Position numbers and translations under genes: made by a program
The notes under the pieces: generated by a model
What the model saw: only the letters and a program-made list of their open reading frames with translations
What the model was told of the DNA's origin: nothing
The model's database searches: none
Assembly (NCBI GenBank): GCA_030374805.1
Contig: JARGSG010000001.1
Span: forward strand, 1,054,001-1,118,000
DNA: 64,000 nucleotides
Source: Gracilaria gracilis
Taxonomy: Eukaryota > Rhodophyta > Florideophyceae > Gracilariales > Gracilariaceae
Direction of reading: 5' to 3'
Part shown: one piece after another, positions 10,966-22,676 of the stretch
How positions within the stretch are numbered: the first letter of the stretch is position 1
Layout: each line of letters opens with the position of its first letter

Positions 10966-13900
10966 TTAAGGTGTCGCCGTTACCGAAGGGTTTCGGCGAC
11001 GCCAATAGCGGGCGATAAAGTGCTGGGGGATGTGTTCTGGCGGTTCGAAGGTATCCTGATCGGTGCGGTACCCGTGCCATCGTACGCGGTATTCCTGTCC
11101 GTTCGGGGTGTCGCGATGGTCGACGACTCGTTCCACCACGCTCGGATCTGTTCCGGGCGGTGAGGTAGGCTCGTCGTCGACAGGTTCGTCCGCATACGGT
11201 CCTTCAGGATCGGCACCTACTGTGCCGCGTGTCCGTTCGGAAGTAATCGGTGCGGTTGTTGGCCGTGCAGTTGGGGCTTTTGTCACTCTGTCAATACTGA
11301 CGGTGTTGTGAATACCGTCTTGGTTCAGAGTGACAGTGGCGTCCGTTGCGGATACGACCTTAAACGGGCCAACCGTCTTCAGTAAGAGTTTCCGATACGT
11401 ACGTTCCTGATCCGTAAGGTCCTCCTCTGCGTTCTTATAGTCCGGTCGGTCAACAAACACTTCTTCCCCAGGGGTGAAGCTCGGCGTATACCGTACGGAT
11501 TTATCAAAGTTTTCCTTATAGCGCTGTTGGGCGCGGGTCATCTTTTTCCGAGCGGTCCGCAGCGTGGCCTGTAGGAGCTTGAGCGTGTAGCGTTTTAACC
11601 GAGCGGCAGTGGGCTGTGTAGGCGTCGTTGGGTCCAGTGACGTACTGGGCTCATCGAGCAGAACGTTTGGGGGTTTACGCGTTAGCGCAACGTCGAACGG
11701 TGCGGTACCGAGAGATCGATGGATCTGTAGGTTGTAACCGTACGTAAGGGGTTGCACATACGCGTGCCAAGTGTTCTGATGGTCCGCTACGTAGTGGCGT
11801 AACCTCTCCACGAGTGTTTTGTTAAACCGTTCGGCCTGACCATTTGTTTGCGGATGGTACGCGGTCGTTAGTACGTGTTTGGTTCCCAAAGCGGTGCATA
11901 CAGTCTCAAAGAACTTAGAGACGAATTGAGTTCCGTTATCGGTTAGCAAGTAGTTTGGTATTCCGTACGGATAAACCCAGTTCTCCAGGAAGGCCTTCGC
12001 CACTACAGGAGCTGTGGTTGACCGCAGAGGTATAGAGCGAGCTATCTTGCTAAACCGATCGGTAATAACCAGTATGTACTGGTAAGCGTTTACGGACTTC
12101 GTGAATGGGCCGACGATGTCCATCGCGACGAATTCCAGCGGACCGGCGGCGGGGAACAGCTTCAGCAGCTTCTGCGACTTGAAGTGTGTTCCCTTCGTCG
12201 CCGGGCAGGTGCGACAGTCCCGTACGGTCTGGAATACATCGTTGGCCATATGTGGCCAGTAGAAGTCTCGACGGAGACTTTCATACATCCGAGTGGAGCC
12301 CGGATGGCCAACGAGACGGGGGTAGTGTGCCAAGTAGAGGACGCGTGCCTGCAGTGATGCAGGTACGACCTTCTGGATGGCGCCGTCCAGTGGGGCTTTG
12401 CGCACGATAAGTCCGTTTCGGTCAATGTCGAACAGAGTGACACCGTTGCCGATGTCTTTCCGTACGGACTCACAGAAAGGGTCATCTGCTTGAGCTCGTA
12501 CCAGCTCTTCGACCGTGACCGGAACGATATTGGTTTCCTCCGAGGTGACAGCGAGCACCTCGGGGATACCAGCAGATTTCCGTTCGGGCGTTGGCCAGTC
12601 GACGCAGACGTCGCTGTACTCGTCACCGTTAACGGTAATGTTGGTGATAAAGTAGCCATCGTCCGTACGGTCATTCACTAGCAAGCAGGGGACTTCTTCG
12701 TCCAATGGGGCATCGTCTTCGCCATCCGTCCGGATCCGAGAAAGGGCATCAGCCGCTTGATGCTTGATACCCGGACGGTGGACAACATCGAAGTCGTACT
12801 CCATTAGACGTAACCGCCACCTAGCCAGCCGTCCGGAAGCGTCCGCAAGGTTCAGTATCCACCTCAAGGAGTGGTGATCCGTTCGGACTGTGAACCTCTG
12901 GCCTTCTAGGTACGGACGGAGGTGCAGTATTGCCCAGACGACCGCAAGGCATTCCCGTTCGGTAGTTGAGTATTGCCGTTCGGTCTTGGATAGAGAGCGG
13001 CTCCAATAACCGATTGGTAACAAGCCTCCGTCCAGTTGCTTCTGTAGCAGGGTGCATCCTACCTGTCGGTCGCATCCAGAACGTACGGGTACCCTTGACG
13101 GGGAATGGCCAAAATGGGCGGGCGTATCAGTCTCCGACGTAATTCGTCAAAGGCTTCGTATTCCGTATCGGTCAATGTGTCAAACTTCGTGGGTTGCCCC
13201 TTCTCCAACTTGCGGTTCAATGGAGCCGCAATTCGGGCGAAGTTTGCGACAAACCGACGGAAAACGTTACAGAGCCCCAAGAACGATCGGAGCTCCGTCT
13301 GGGTCGTAGGCGGTTTAGCCTGCTTGATAGCATTCTGTGTCTTGAGAGACACTTGAAGCTTTCCCGGTCGGATTACGTGGCCTAGATAGTCCACCGTGGC
13401 ACTGAAAAAGTAGCACTTGTCCAGTCGGAGAGTAACACCAGCCGAACGGAGCATATGCAGTATGGTCCGCACATGGTCATAATGCTCTTCAACCGTCCGG
13501 GAATAGATGATTACGTCATCAAGATACACCAGTGCGTACTGCCACTTCACCCGTGAAAGGATGATATCGAGAGCACGCTGGAAAGTAGCCGGTGCGTTCT
13601 TGAGTCCGAACGGCATTCTCCGATAACGGTACAGTCCCATGTGCGACGTGAACGTCGTTTTGTCCCGGTCGGCTTCATCCATTTCGGTCTGCCAATAACC
13701 ACTGTTGGCGTCCAAAGTGGAGAAGATTTGTGCATCTCCAAGAGAGTCGATGCACTCGTCCATTCGGGGTAGTGGGTATGTGTCCCGTACGGTCGTAGCG
13801 TTCAAACGGCGGTAGTCGACGCAAAAGCGAAGGCTTCCGTCTTTCTTGAGCGCGAATACGACCGGGCTGGCCCATTCTGCCGATGTCGGTTCTATGACAC

Positions 13901-14960
13901 CAGCAGCGAGCTGCTTTGTCACCTCCTTACGTTCGAGTTCTCTCCGAGCGGGTCCGGCACGGTACGGCATCTGGAATATGGGCTTCGAGCCTGGTTCCAG
14001 ATGGATGCGGTGCTTCGCTGCCGCAATCGTTCCGAGATGGCCGTCCCACATGTCCGCAAACGGTCGAAGTAGCTCAATGACTTTGTCCCGTTCGGTAACA
14101 TACTCAGGACTGATCTGTACCCTGGTGGTCCAATCATTCTCATCTTTCCGTACGGTTTCTTGCTCCTGTTCGGTATCCTTGTGTTCCCGTTCGGAATTAT
14201 TACCCGAAATCGGAATGTGTTCCCCCTCCTTGGACTCGTCACTCCGCGACGATGGTTGCGGAGTTATGAGCGCTACAGGAGATGGAAGAGCAAGTCCGAT
14301 AACGGTGTTCTTGTGTAGTCGGACCGAGCGGTCAAAAAAGTTCGCCACGCGAACGAGAAAGGGTACGTCCGGTCGGAGTTCCATAACTCCACCCGCAAGG
14401 AGTGTGAGTTCAAGCGTCGATCCCGTACGGTGATGAGACTGTAGAAAGACCAAGCCGGACGTTTTGGTGGTTACCAAGACGTTCGTTTCCGACATTGGGG
14501 GTAGAAGAACCGGACGGGCAACGTGTATCTTATTAGATGGAGTTTCCCGTTCGGGTTCTGGTTCCGGCGCGGAAGGTCCATTTGGTCCGTAGGCGGAAGA
14601 CTGTATAGACACCGGTTTGGAGTGTCGTAAGAGTATTGTCCGTTTCGGTGGTAGTATTGCCAAGACGTACTTGTCAATAAAAGAAGTACCGAGTAGTACA
14701 CTGGTGGAGAGGTTAGAAACCACCAAGAACTGTACTCGTACATTAAGGTCACCGATTCGGACCATAAGGGGAAGAACTCCCACAACGTCCTTTCGGTTCT
14801 TCGATGCGTCCGTAATTCGGGGTCTTACGTCCGGTCGGAGTTTCGAGCGCCAATTCGGAGGGAGATGGCGTTCGTGAACCAGACAGGGTCCGGCTCCGGT
14901 ATCAAGAACTCCCGTTAACGGATACATCAGTGCCGTGTTGAGGCCAATCGACACGTGCAC
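10966..14960 (-). mobile_element. pol region of element 1 (protease, RT, RNase H, integrase, chromodomain)
   Basis: The reading direction is minus. The protease is marked by LDTGAGPCLV, reverse transcriptase by PFGLKNAPATFQ and YLDDVIIYS, RNase H by the TERECLAVVWAI segment, and integrase by a zinc-binding start, LTDNGTQFVS and YHPQTNGQAERFNK. A C-terminal chromodomain (YRVRWHGY) is the mark of chromoviruses, which use it to target chromatin. The domain order is Ty3/gypsy, not Copia. Confidence 0.95.
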
Positions 14961-15112
14961 CTTGTAGTTCGCGCTAGAAAAGAGGACCGTTTCGGTTTCA
15001 ATGTCCGTATCGGTCAGGTCACATGTCAGGACAGGGGACTCCCCTCGGATGGAGTCCGTTCGGTCTGTCGCTGACGGGGCGAGGCTAGGCCTCTGTGGAG
15101 GAGGCGATGCCT

Positions 15113-16921
15113 CTACGCTTCCTCCTGGTCGTTTTCCTGGTGGGGAGCAGGCTCCTCGACCAGTGTGACGGCCTGTGTCGGTCTTGGTGAGTACGTCTGG
15201 CGAGGCTGTCCGCCCTGTCGATATCTTACATCGTCCTTCGGGGTATCAGTTTTCCGTCCGGTCTGGTAGGCACTGTAATAGCCTTCCTCGCGGCGTTGCT
15301 GATAATTAGCCTCCCGTATGGCCAGCAGCTTCTCCTTTAGGTCCGGGGGGAGCAACTGACAGCAGTTGGGCTCCCGCGAGAGGCAAATCCGACACGGTCT
15401 AACTGGTGCCTGCCCCTGGGGTTGCTGTACCCTGGAGCTGGCAGGACTGGGGTAAGACCGAACGGACTGAGCCGGCGTTGAAGCCGAGGGCGTAGTGGGG
15501 GGCGAGAGCATGGAAGACGCGCGGGATACCGCGAGGACATGTTCCTCGTCTTCATCCGATACGGAATAGATCGATTCCGACGGGGTATCGATACTGTGAA
15601 CCTTCCGGGCGGTACGAGAGGACTCTTTCCGAACGGTTGGCTTTTGAGTATCGACCCGAACGGACTGTCTACGTGAGACACGATGGGTGTCTCCGTACGA
15701 TTCCGCGTAACGGGCAAGTGCATCGTATCCGATATTGGGATGCGAGGTGAGGTGATTCCTCACCTTTGACCGTATGGCGGCAAGGAGACCTTCGACGAAG
15801 ATCCCCTTCAAATTCCGATCGGTAAAGACATTTCCGCAACGGAGGGCTTTCGTCCAGAGCTTCTGGGCGAATTCCGTTTCGGACATGCCTGACGCTTGGC
15901 GGTAGAGGGTGACCTCTGCGGCCGCGTCGGCAATGATCTCATCCGTTGCGTACGTGGTCAACAGAAAGTTGACTACCTCTTCGTACGTATGGAGAGACTC
16001 ATCCCGAATACGGTCGACAGCGCCAGACTCACCCTCGAGCCGTGACTGAACCAGAGCGTGCGCCGGTCCGGTCAGGTAAAACTGGAAACACCAGAGGGCT
16101 GCACCCTCAGTGAGTCCGTTGTGGTTGCAAGCGGTTTTAAACCGCTGTAAGAAATTGAGCACCGATATCGGATCCGTCCCGGAAAAGGAATGACCCTTCA
16201 TCTGGATATTCAATTTCTTTTGGTAGCGCGCAATCTTGCGCGCCACCCGCGAATTGTACGTCTGGCTCCTCCTGAGCAACCTGTACGTACGGTAGTCCAC
16301 CACTTTGGCGAACTTCTCGTTCAAGGGCCTGATGCGTTTTAGCATCAACCTGTCCGAACGGGAACGATACCGATCGGACTTCCCCCTCCGTCGAGGGCTG
16401 CGGGAGTGTCGGTCGACTTCCGAATCCGTGCGGTCGTCATCCGACGATGACTCCGAAGAGTCCGAGTCCGTTCTGGCTGATCTTCGCCTTCTCTGGCGGC
16501 GACGGTCTTTCCGTTTACGGGGCGCGTCATCCGAATCGGAACTTCCCCTTGGTCTACCGCCTCTGTGGCGGCGATTCCTCTTCTCGTCGGAGGAATCTCC
16601 TGAGCTTCCGTTCGGATCGCCCTGCGGGTTGACTGGCGGGAGGTACACTCCGGTCGGACCCCTCGTTGGGCCCTTCTTCAGTTCCGGTCGGTGTTGCCTC
16701 TCGCCGCTAGCGGGTGCATTGTCCGTACGGTCAATAAAAGATTTGGGTGGGTGGGTCGGTAGCCCAGCTACCAGTGCGGCCAGTGTACTGTTCAGAGCTG
16801 ACGTAGCAGGTTCCAAACGGTCTGTCTTCAGGATATTCCTGACCATATCTTGTACGATCGGTGGAATATCCTGGTGCAGAAGCGCCGGGATTCGGTCCCT
16901 GAGGTACGTCTCCACTGCCAT
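15113..16921 (-). mobile_element. gag region of element 1
   Basis: An open frame of about 600 residues on the minus strand, upstream of pol. The middle (about residues 235-400) matches the retrotransposon gag fold: FSGTDPISVLNFLQRF, then FQFYLTGPAHAL. It is preceded by a long Arg/Ser/Asp-rich segment (RRRQRRRRSARTDSDSSE), and a cysteine-rich stretch follows near the C-terminus. Pol begins about 150 bases downstream. Confidence 0.9.
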
Positions 16922-17390
16922 GGGGACGTGGACCTCAATTTCCGTTCGGAGACTCTGCAGGGCGTAGGGAGCGATCCCTGCCCAGAGTTCCCGTGCGGTA
17001 GTCCGTTCGGTAAGGAGTGGCGGCGCGGGGCCAGCTTCGCCCCGCGGCGTCTTCTCCGTTCCGGGAAAGGGAGCGAGCGCGATTGCCTCGTCCTCGTTCC
17101 GTTCGGACTTAGACCTATTACGTGCGGAACCGTCTCGGATAATCCGTTCGGGCTCCTCTGAAGGCGTGACCTAGGCCGTCGCGTTACTTCGGGTGCTCCG
17201 GCGGCCAACCGAAGCGGCATCCGAAGCAGCGCGAATTGCGACCGGTACGGACTTTGTGGAGTCTTTTTCGACCAAAGACCCTTCACCCATTTCTCCGTGC
17301 GGACGATGACTCATACTGTACGTATCAGTTCCACGATCGGTTCTGCTGCTCCGTACGGTCTCGAATTCCACTTCTAGGTCGGGAGACCAA

Positions 17391-17933
17391 TGTAGTATAA
17401 TGCACAAAAAGGGAGAGAGTCCGAAGCGGTCTTGAGACGGGAGCGGCGGTAGCGTACAGTCTTGTGACTGTAATGAATCCGAGCGGAGAGAAAGGGCGGA
17501 AGCACCGGGCGGTCGAGGGGAGAGTGGACGATTGGTATCACCAGGCACGTATAGGAACGTGCGGAAGGGTACGAACGGTCTGAGAAACCCAACAAAAAAG
17601 TAGCCGTGCGGTCTATCGTTAGTGCAAACTAGCGAAGAAGACGTTCGGCAGAAGATGCTTGTTGTTTACGATTGGGGCCTCGGGAGATCCGAGCTACAAC
17701 TAAATATCGGGTCTGGGCCCCATTACTAACTACTGTACGATCGGTCTAATTTGCACTATCATTACCAAGTCCGTACACGTGGCCAACTTGTACGCTGTGC
17801 CAACCCGTCCGGCACTTGATCACCAAATCATACACGTGGCGGTGCCACTGCACCAGCCCATCGTGCACTACCCCTTCGTACGTGAACGGCTGATCAGACA
17901 CACTCTGCACCAACTCGGACCCACTATACTACA
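17391..17933 (-). repeat. 5' LTR of element 1
   Basis: 543-bp repeat with TGTAGTATA...TATACTACA ends, followed by the ATCAC target duplication. As the element reads on the minus strand, this copy carries the promoter. Confidence 0.97.
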
Positions 17934-18089
17934 ATCACTTGGTTGTGACAGGAGAAGAAGAGATCCCCGGAAACCGTAATGGGGAGGTACAAAGCGTTGT
18001 GCTTACCAAGGCAGTTGGCAGGAGAGCGAAGGTGCTTACGTACACGCAGCGTCACATTATAAACAAGCGCCAGTCGCGAGGAGGCCGCT

Positions 18090-18355
18090 GTCCAGGTGGA
18101 AATTATTTTTTTTTGCGTGGACAGCGGTCCAAGGTGTCGTGCAGCTTTATCAGCAACGGCGCGTGGACAGCGGTCCGGGGTGGAGTGGCGCTTCATCAGT
18201 GCCATGATGAAGCGCCACTCCACCCCGGACCGCTGTCCGAAAAATTAATTTTTGTTTCAATCTTTCTTCCACGGCGCATGGAAAGCAGACCGCCTCGAGT
18301 GGCACTTCATCAGAGCCGTGATGGAGCGCCACTGCACCACGGACCGCTGTCCGGA
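18090..18355. repeat. Foldback hairpin cluster 2 (flavour GGTCC...GGACC)
   Basis: The best hairpin of the window is at 18165-18238: two 33-base arms match perfectly (GGACAGCGGTCCGGGG start) around an 8-base loop. A second, decayed palindrome lies at about 18283-18353. The sequence is the same family as the cluster at 5.45-5.95 kb, on the other side of LTR element 1, so the retrotransposon probably split one hairpin-rich region. Confidence 0.9.
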
Positions 18356-18719
18356 GAGCCGTAAGTTATAACTTCGCCTATACTTCCATATCTAGCAATT
18401 ACCGCACCCCCCTCCCATCCCTGCCTTCTCTTATAACTGTTTATCACCGCATAAGCCTCCGTAACATCGCCCAATTCCCTTTTACTCCTCTACGTTACAG
18501 TTCTGGTACCATTTTGGCGTCTGAACTCCTCCTTCACATCGTTAATTCCGCAGCCGTCTGCTGTCCGCTCCCGTCTACCATCTGCACTCATTTCTCGCTG
18601 GCTGCCGTCTCTCGGCAGCTTCCGTCCGTTCGTCTCGCCGTCCGCTGCCGACGTCAATCATCTATTTTCTCACGACCGCTCCCGTTCTCCTTCCGTATTC
18701 ATAATACAGCCCCCCGTTA
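18356..18719. promoter_or_regulatory. Putative promoter and leader of the methyltransferase gene
   Basis: No gene. It starts with TATAACTTCGCCTATA, a sequence also present just after the hairpins at 35.43 kb (TATAACTTCGCGTATA) ahead of the helicase gene. The remainder is pyrimidine-rich (CCGTC/CCGCT runs). Treating it as the upstream control region of the next gene is inference from position. Confidence 0.35.
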
Positions 18720-21062
18720 TTGTTTAAAATGGCGGCCGCAACCACATCCAGGTCTAAGTCACCGTCACCGGCACCTCTGACATCCGACATGAAGGTTGGA
18801 AAAATGTTCGGTTCTGGGGATGAGCTTCTCACCGCGTGTCTCGCCATCCGTGATCACTATGCGTCGACGATGCGAGAGGAAGACGAACCTAGGAAAGTGG
18901 GACACACCGAATTCGTTCAATATATCATCAAGAATCGCACTGTCCTAGACGTTGCCAAGAAGTACTTCTCTATCCTCTTCGGACCCACTCACCGGTCATA
19001 CAGCGACGATGAGCTCAAGGCTGTGTGCAGGAAGGGTTCGTACCGTCAGCTGTATCTGTCGAAGAAGTTGCTTGACATCGTGGAGGGAGACAGAGACAGA
19101 CGTGTGAGGGATTTTTGGAATGCTTATACCAGAGTGGACTTTCAAGAAATACCGAAGAATGTGACGTTAACCGAATTCTTCAACTCCATGAGTATAGCTC
19201 TCAGGCGTGTGGGCCGGATAGTTCCCCCTTTCGGTACGAGCATCGCTACACATTTCCAGAGAGTTCTCTTTCTTTCCCTTATTCCAAAAATATCTATGGA
19301 AAAGCGCCTTCGGGGCCATAAGAGGTGTAAGGGGGAGAAGGGATATTCCACCTCCTTTGGGAATGTGCAAATATTGCAGAATCTCTAAACTCAGCGTGCG
19401 GGTTTTGGTGTGCAGCTGGTAACAAAGGCCTGGGATTGTTTCTCCCAATTTCTGGGATTCTCTAGCGCTGAGGTCATGGTTCTCCCTTTCCTACTGCTCG
19501 TGTACGATGAAATGCAGTTTAAACCCATTGAAACGCGTTCCGAGCGGTTCCTGCACAAGTACAACGACCATCGCTTGCTACCGAGCAACACGAAAACTAT
19601 TTGGGAAGACGAGGTCCAACCGTGGGCATGGAATCTTCCGGAGGACATTGATGTGGTCCTCCGAACGCTTGCGAAGGAGTTCATTTCTGATCTGAACAAG
19701 GTTGTTTTGAACGAGCAGTTGTACACAATATCAGAACCTGGACGATGGGCCGTTCTAAAGACGTTTCACAGGGACCCGTCAAGAGCGTTTGCTCAGAGAT
19801 TTGATTGTTTCTCTACCTCGCTTATCTCCTCCATCTTGGAGACAATAAGCCCTTTGAAAATCAAAGAAACACTCATGGTCCCTGATATACCTCTCACGCC
19901 GATATCGAAACCGGAGCCTGCCATCGAAATTAATGACGATGACGATGAGCAGTTGGAAAGGGGAAATCCTTCGGAGGGGAAACAAGGAAGGGATGGAGAT
20001 GCCGGAAGTGGAATGGATGTAGTGGGTGAGAGTGGGAATGAAGATGTTGGTGAACAGTCGTCCGACGCTGACATACAGCCTCCTCCTTCCATTTCTTCGT
20101 TGGACGATAAAATGGCATTCCAACGTTGTGAACTGGAGATGGAGAAATACTTTCGAATTTATAATTGCGGGTTCGAGGATATGGTGGACACGGACGAGAC
20201 TCTGCTAAACAACGGAGTATCTTTATTGGGGAAAGTTCAACTGCTTCTTATGGACCTACCATACAACATAAGGGCTGATAAGAACCGGGAGAATGGTTGG
20301 TACGATATGCTGAGCACTGAGCATATGAAGAAGGCGGCAAAGCTTATATCAAGGCTGCTACGTCCGGGGGGTCATTTCGTTATCTTCTGTGCATTGGAAC
20401 AGGTGAACCAGTGGACCAGGGTGCTTTCCCTTATTGGAGCAAAGGACGAGAAAGGGGTTCCGAGGCGATCGTTTGTTGTGGACCAGGTCCCAATTCATTT
20501 TTTACGGTCGCAAGGCAACCCCATGCGAAACCCGGGACGCAGGTCCTGCTCCTTGTTCCCTGCCATGGAGTATGCAATACATGGTGTTCGAAGTGGCCTC
20601 GCTTATGCACAGCAGCATGCGATGGTGAACTATAAGAACTTCAACTACGTGCTGTCGAGGTATCCAGGGTACCACAGTGTTATTGACCAGGTACCGCCCA
20701 TGTCCAATCGGGAAACTCTTCAATGGAAAAGAAAGAAGGAGGGTGGGGGATACATGTTGCAAAAGGTGAGGTCGGAACGAAAACCTCGCGCGTTGTTGAA
20801 GGAGCTGATCAGCAGATTTTCGCAGCCAGGTGATACAGTGGTGGACTTGTTCGCGGGAACTTTCTCGACTACCATGGCATGCATGGAATTACAACGTCAT
20901 CGGAATTTTATTGGTTGTAAGCCGGACCCTGACTGTTTTGCTCATGCTAGGCACGCGGCCATTGTTCAGTTCGCGATGTGCATACGCGATAATGAGACGG
21001 AAATTCAAATTACGCAGGAGGTCCGAAACTCTATGAATCGCGTGATGGACTTATTTCCCTAG
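18720..21062 (+). pseudogene. Bacterial-type beta-class DNA amino-methyltransferase fusion
   Basis: About 780 codons in one frame. The first 340 residues are an unrecognised helical domain. An acidic linker (EINDDDDEQ) follows, then an N6-adenine/N4-cytosine methyltransferase domain. Motif IV is MDLPYN near 20,255 (DPPY is usual). The S-adenosylmethionine motif I is VVDLFAGTFSTT near 20,845, close to the usual D-x-F-x-G-x-G. Motif IV before motif I is the beta-class order, as in bacterial enzymes and the N4C methyltransferase of bdelloid rotifers. A TAA at 19386 interrupts the frame, just after a non-conserved-looking stretch. It could be a nonsense mutation or lie in an unrecognised intron; the obvious GTACGA...TGCAG pair would not keep the frame. 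Leu for Pro in motif IV may weaken catalysis. The SET gene follows 111 bases downstream on the same strand. Confidence 0.7.
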
Positions 21063-21173
21063 TGGAACGCTCGTCCTTCACGATCATGGAAGGCTCCATC
21101 CGGCTTCTCACAGTATCAGAAGTTCCCACCGTATATTGTAGACTTCCTGGCATCAATGTGGTAGGAGGAGGGC

Positions 21174-21851
21174 ATGGCCATGATCGGCAGGCGCAAAGCG
21201 CTACATGAGTGGCCGAAAACGTTGCAAGGGAAGATGGGTCTCCTGGATTGGAACGCGATGTTGGCACTGGAGGCCACTATGTGTGGTTGTCGCATTGGGA
21301 AGTCGTCGATTCGTCACCATGACGCAGGGGTGGGAGTGTTTACCACGCGCCGTTTCATGAAGAACGAAGAGATATGTTTCTTTTACGGAACTCTAGTGTA
21401 CCATGACTTAACGAAGAGGAAGGAGGTACACAAGAAGTATGGGGAAGGGTTGTTGGGAGCCACCGCCACACGTTTTCGAACTTATGCGATGGAGGTTAGC
21501 CTCCGAGGCGAGGTATTCCGGAAACTCCCGGAAAGGAGACGAGAAGTACTTACAATCCTTGTATGGATTGTCCCCGCTCCATTTTCGTTGGGTGGAACGA
21601 TTAACGACCCAAAATATATGGAAGGGGATAAAGATAGGGATGCAGTGGAGGATGGCTTGAAGCAACGGCGGACTGCCAATGTGGCGGTGAGTCGAACCCC
21701 AGGAACTGGGCGAACTCCACTTCAATTAAGAGAATACCGAATGATTGCCGTCCGGGCACTTCGGGTTGTAGAAGTGGGAGAAGAGTTGTTTGCAGATTAT
21801 GGAATGGAGTACACATGGGGTACGTCTTCGAATCCTATAGTAATCGAGTAA
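21174..21851 (+). CDS. SET-domain protein methyltransferase (225 aa)
   Basis: A compact, intact SET domain. GVGVFTTRRFMKNEEICFFYG (from about 21,326) is the N-terminal SET strand pair with its glycine-rich S-adenosylmethionine turn. IAVRALRVVEVGEELFADYG is the C-terminal SET motif with its conserved Glu and Tyr. The usual N-H-S-C motif is replaced by GGTINDP, as happens in divergent SET proteins, so substrate and activity are uncertain. There is no pre-SET or post-SET cysteine cluster. The start is the first ATG after an in-frame stop at 21162. It shares strand and neighbourhood with the DNA methyltransferase, which suggests paired DNA and protein methylation, but that is inference. Histone lysine is the default substrate of the family; non-histone targets are possible. 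Confidence 0.75.
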   Translation: MAMIGRRKALHEWPKTLQGKMGLLDWNAMLALEATMCGCRIGKSSIRHHDAGVGVFTTRRFMKNEEICFFYGTLVYHDLTKRKEVHKKYGEGLLGATATRFRTYAMEVSLRGEVFRKLPERRREVLTILVWIVPAPFSLGGTINDPKYMEGDKDRDAVEDGLKQRRTANVAVSRTPGTGRTPLQLREYRMIAVRALRVVEVGEELFADYGMEYTWGTSSNPIVIE

Positions 21852-22362
21852 AGCTCAATTGATTTATGACTTATAGAACCGAAAGATGTACCGTAGTATG
21901 TGTAAAACCAAATTGTGTACATTTTATTACGCTTTCTCTCTAACTCTCGTGTTTCACAGGGGAGGGCGAGAACTCCCCCAAGTGAGTGGGTGTCGTCACT
22001 TTTATCATCCAGTCACGTGAACAAAATGGGGATAGGATTCGGGGGAGTGGGTTGACGTTCAAGTAAATAGAATAGAAGATACGGAGTATATGTGATATCA
22101 TGTGAAAGTGTAACAGTTTTTGGCAGTGAGGTTTCGTACAGGAAGGGTAATTTCCGTCCCAATTTTCGGAAAGTGATTCCGAAAAGTACTAAAACGGTGC
22201 GATATTTCTACCACACGTCGAGTGGAGGTGTGCGTTTCACGGGGGACCTGCGATCACGTCGAGCGGCGAACACGTCTTGCAGCGAGCGGCGACAACATCT
22301 AGAGCGCACCGCCGGGCGCATCGTCGTCGTCCGATTCCATATAGGGAAACGTGAAACGAGAA

Positions 22363-22386
22363 GTGCGAATGCGAATGCGAATGCGG
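22363..22386. repeat. Short tandem repeat GCGAAT
   Basis: Consecutive copies of GCGAAT within the gene's basic N-terminal region. Confidence 0.7.
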
Positions 22387-22595
22387 AGGATGTAAGCGGG
22401 CGCGCGTCAAAAGGGCGAACGCGTGCAGAGGTGGTAGCTCGAGGTCGCGAGGATGGCTTGGGTAGTACTACGCGTGCGCCTCGAAGCGGCGATGTGGAAA
22501 ATGGCGAGGTCGGTATTGGGCGTACTTCGCGCGCTCCTCGAAGCGGATTACGTAGGAAAGGTAGAAAGAACACGTGGAGACGTGATCGAGGCCGA

Positions 22596-22676
22596 CCTTT
22601 GGAGCGAACCGAGCGAACGGAGCAAACCGAGCGCACCGAGCAAACGGAGTGAACCCAGCGAAACGAGCGAACGGTA
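22596..22676. repeat. Degenerate 9-10-bp tandem repeat (GAGCGAACG type)
   Basis: About eight copies of a unit near ACCGAGCGAACGGAGCAAA. It encodes a TERTEQTER-like run in the plus frame. The repeat may have grown by slippage. Confidence 0.7.

Larger units (their letters stand above)
6741..17933 (-). mobile_element. Ty3/gypsy LTR retrotransposon 1 (chromodomain type), young
   Basis: Full-length element of about 11.2 kb, transcribed on the minus strand, with two 543-bp LTRs and a 5-bp target duplication ATCAC (6736-6740 and 17934-17938). Gag and pol occupy about 16.9-11.0 kb; pol has the order protease, reverse transcriptase, RNase H, integrase, chromodomain, which places it in Ty3/gypsy. An additional ORF on the opposite strand lies between pol and the 3' LTR. 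By eye the LTRs differ at about five positions (about 1%), so the insertion is recent. It looks nearly whole, with about one or two breaks in the coding part. Short CCG-NN-CGG words are unusually dense throughout. Confidence 0.95.

Noticed and set aside
19234-19415. Intron removing the TAA at 19386 (GTACGA to TGCAG)
   Set aside because: Its length of 182 bases would shift the frame of the methyltransferase part; other GT/AG choices tried by eye also failed.
18720-21062. Bacterial contamination as source of the methyltransferase
   Set aside because: It is flanked by eukaryotic transposons and hairpins, lacks ribosome-binding sites and is fused to a non-bacterial-looking domain.
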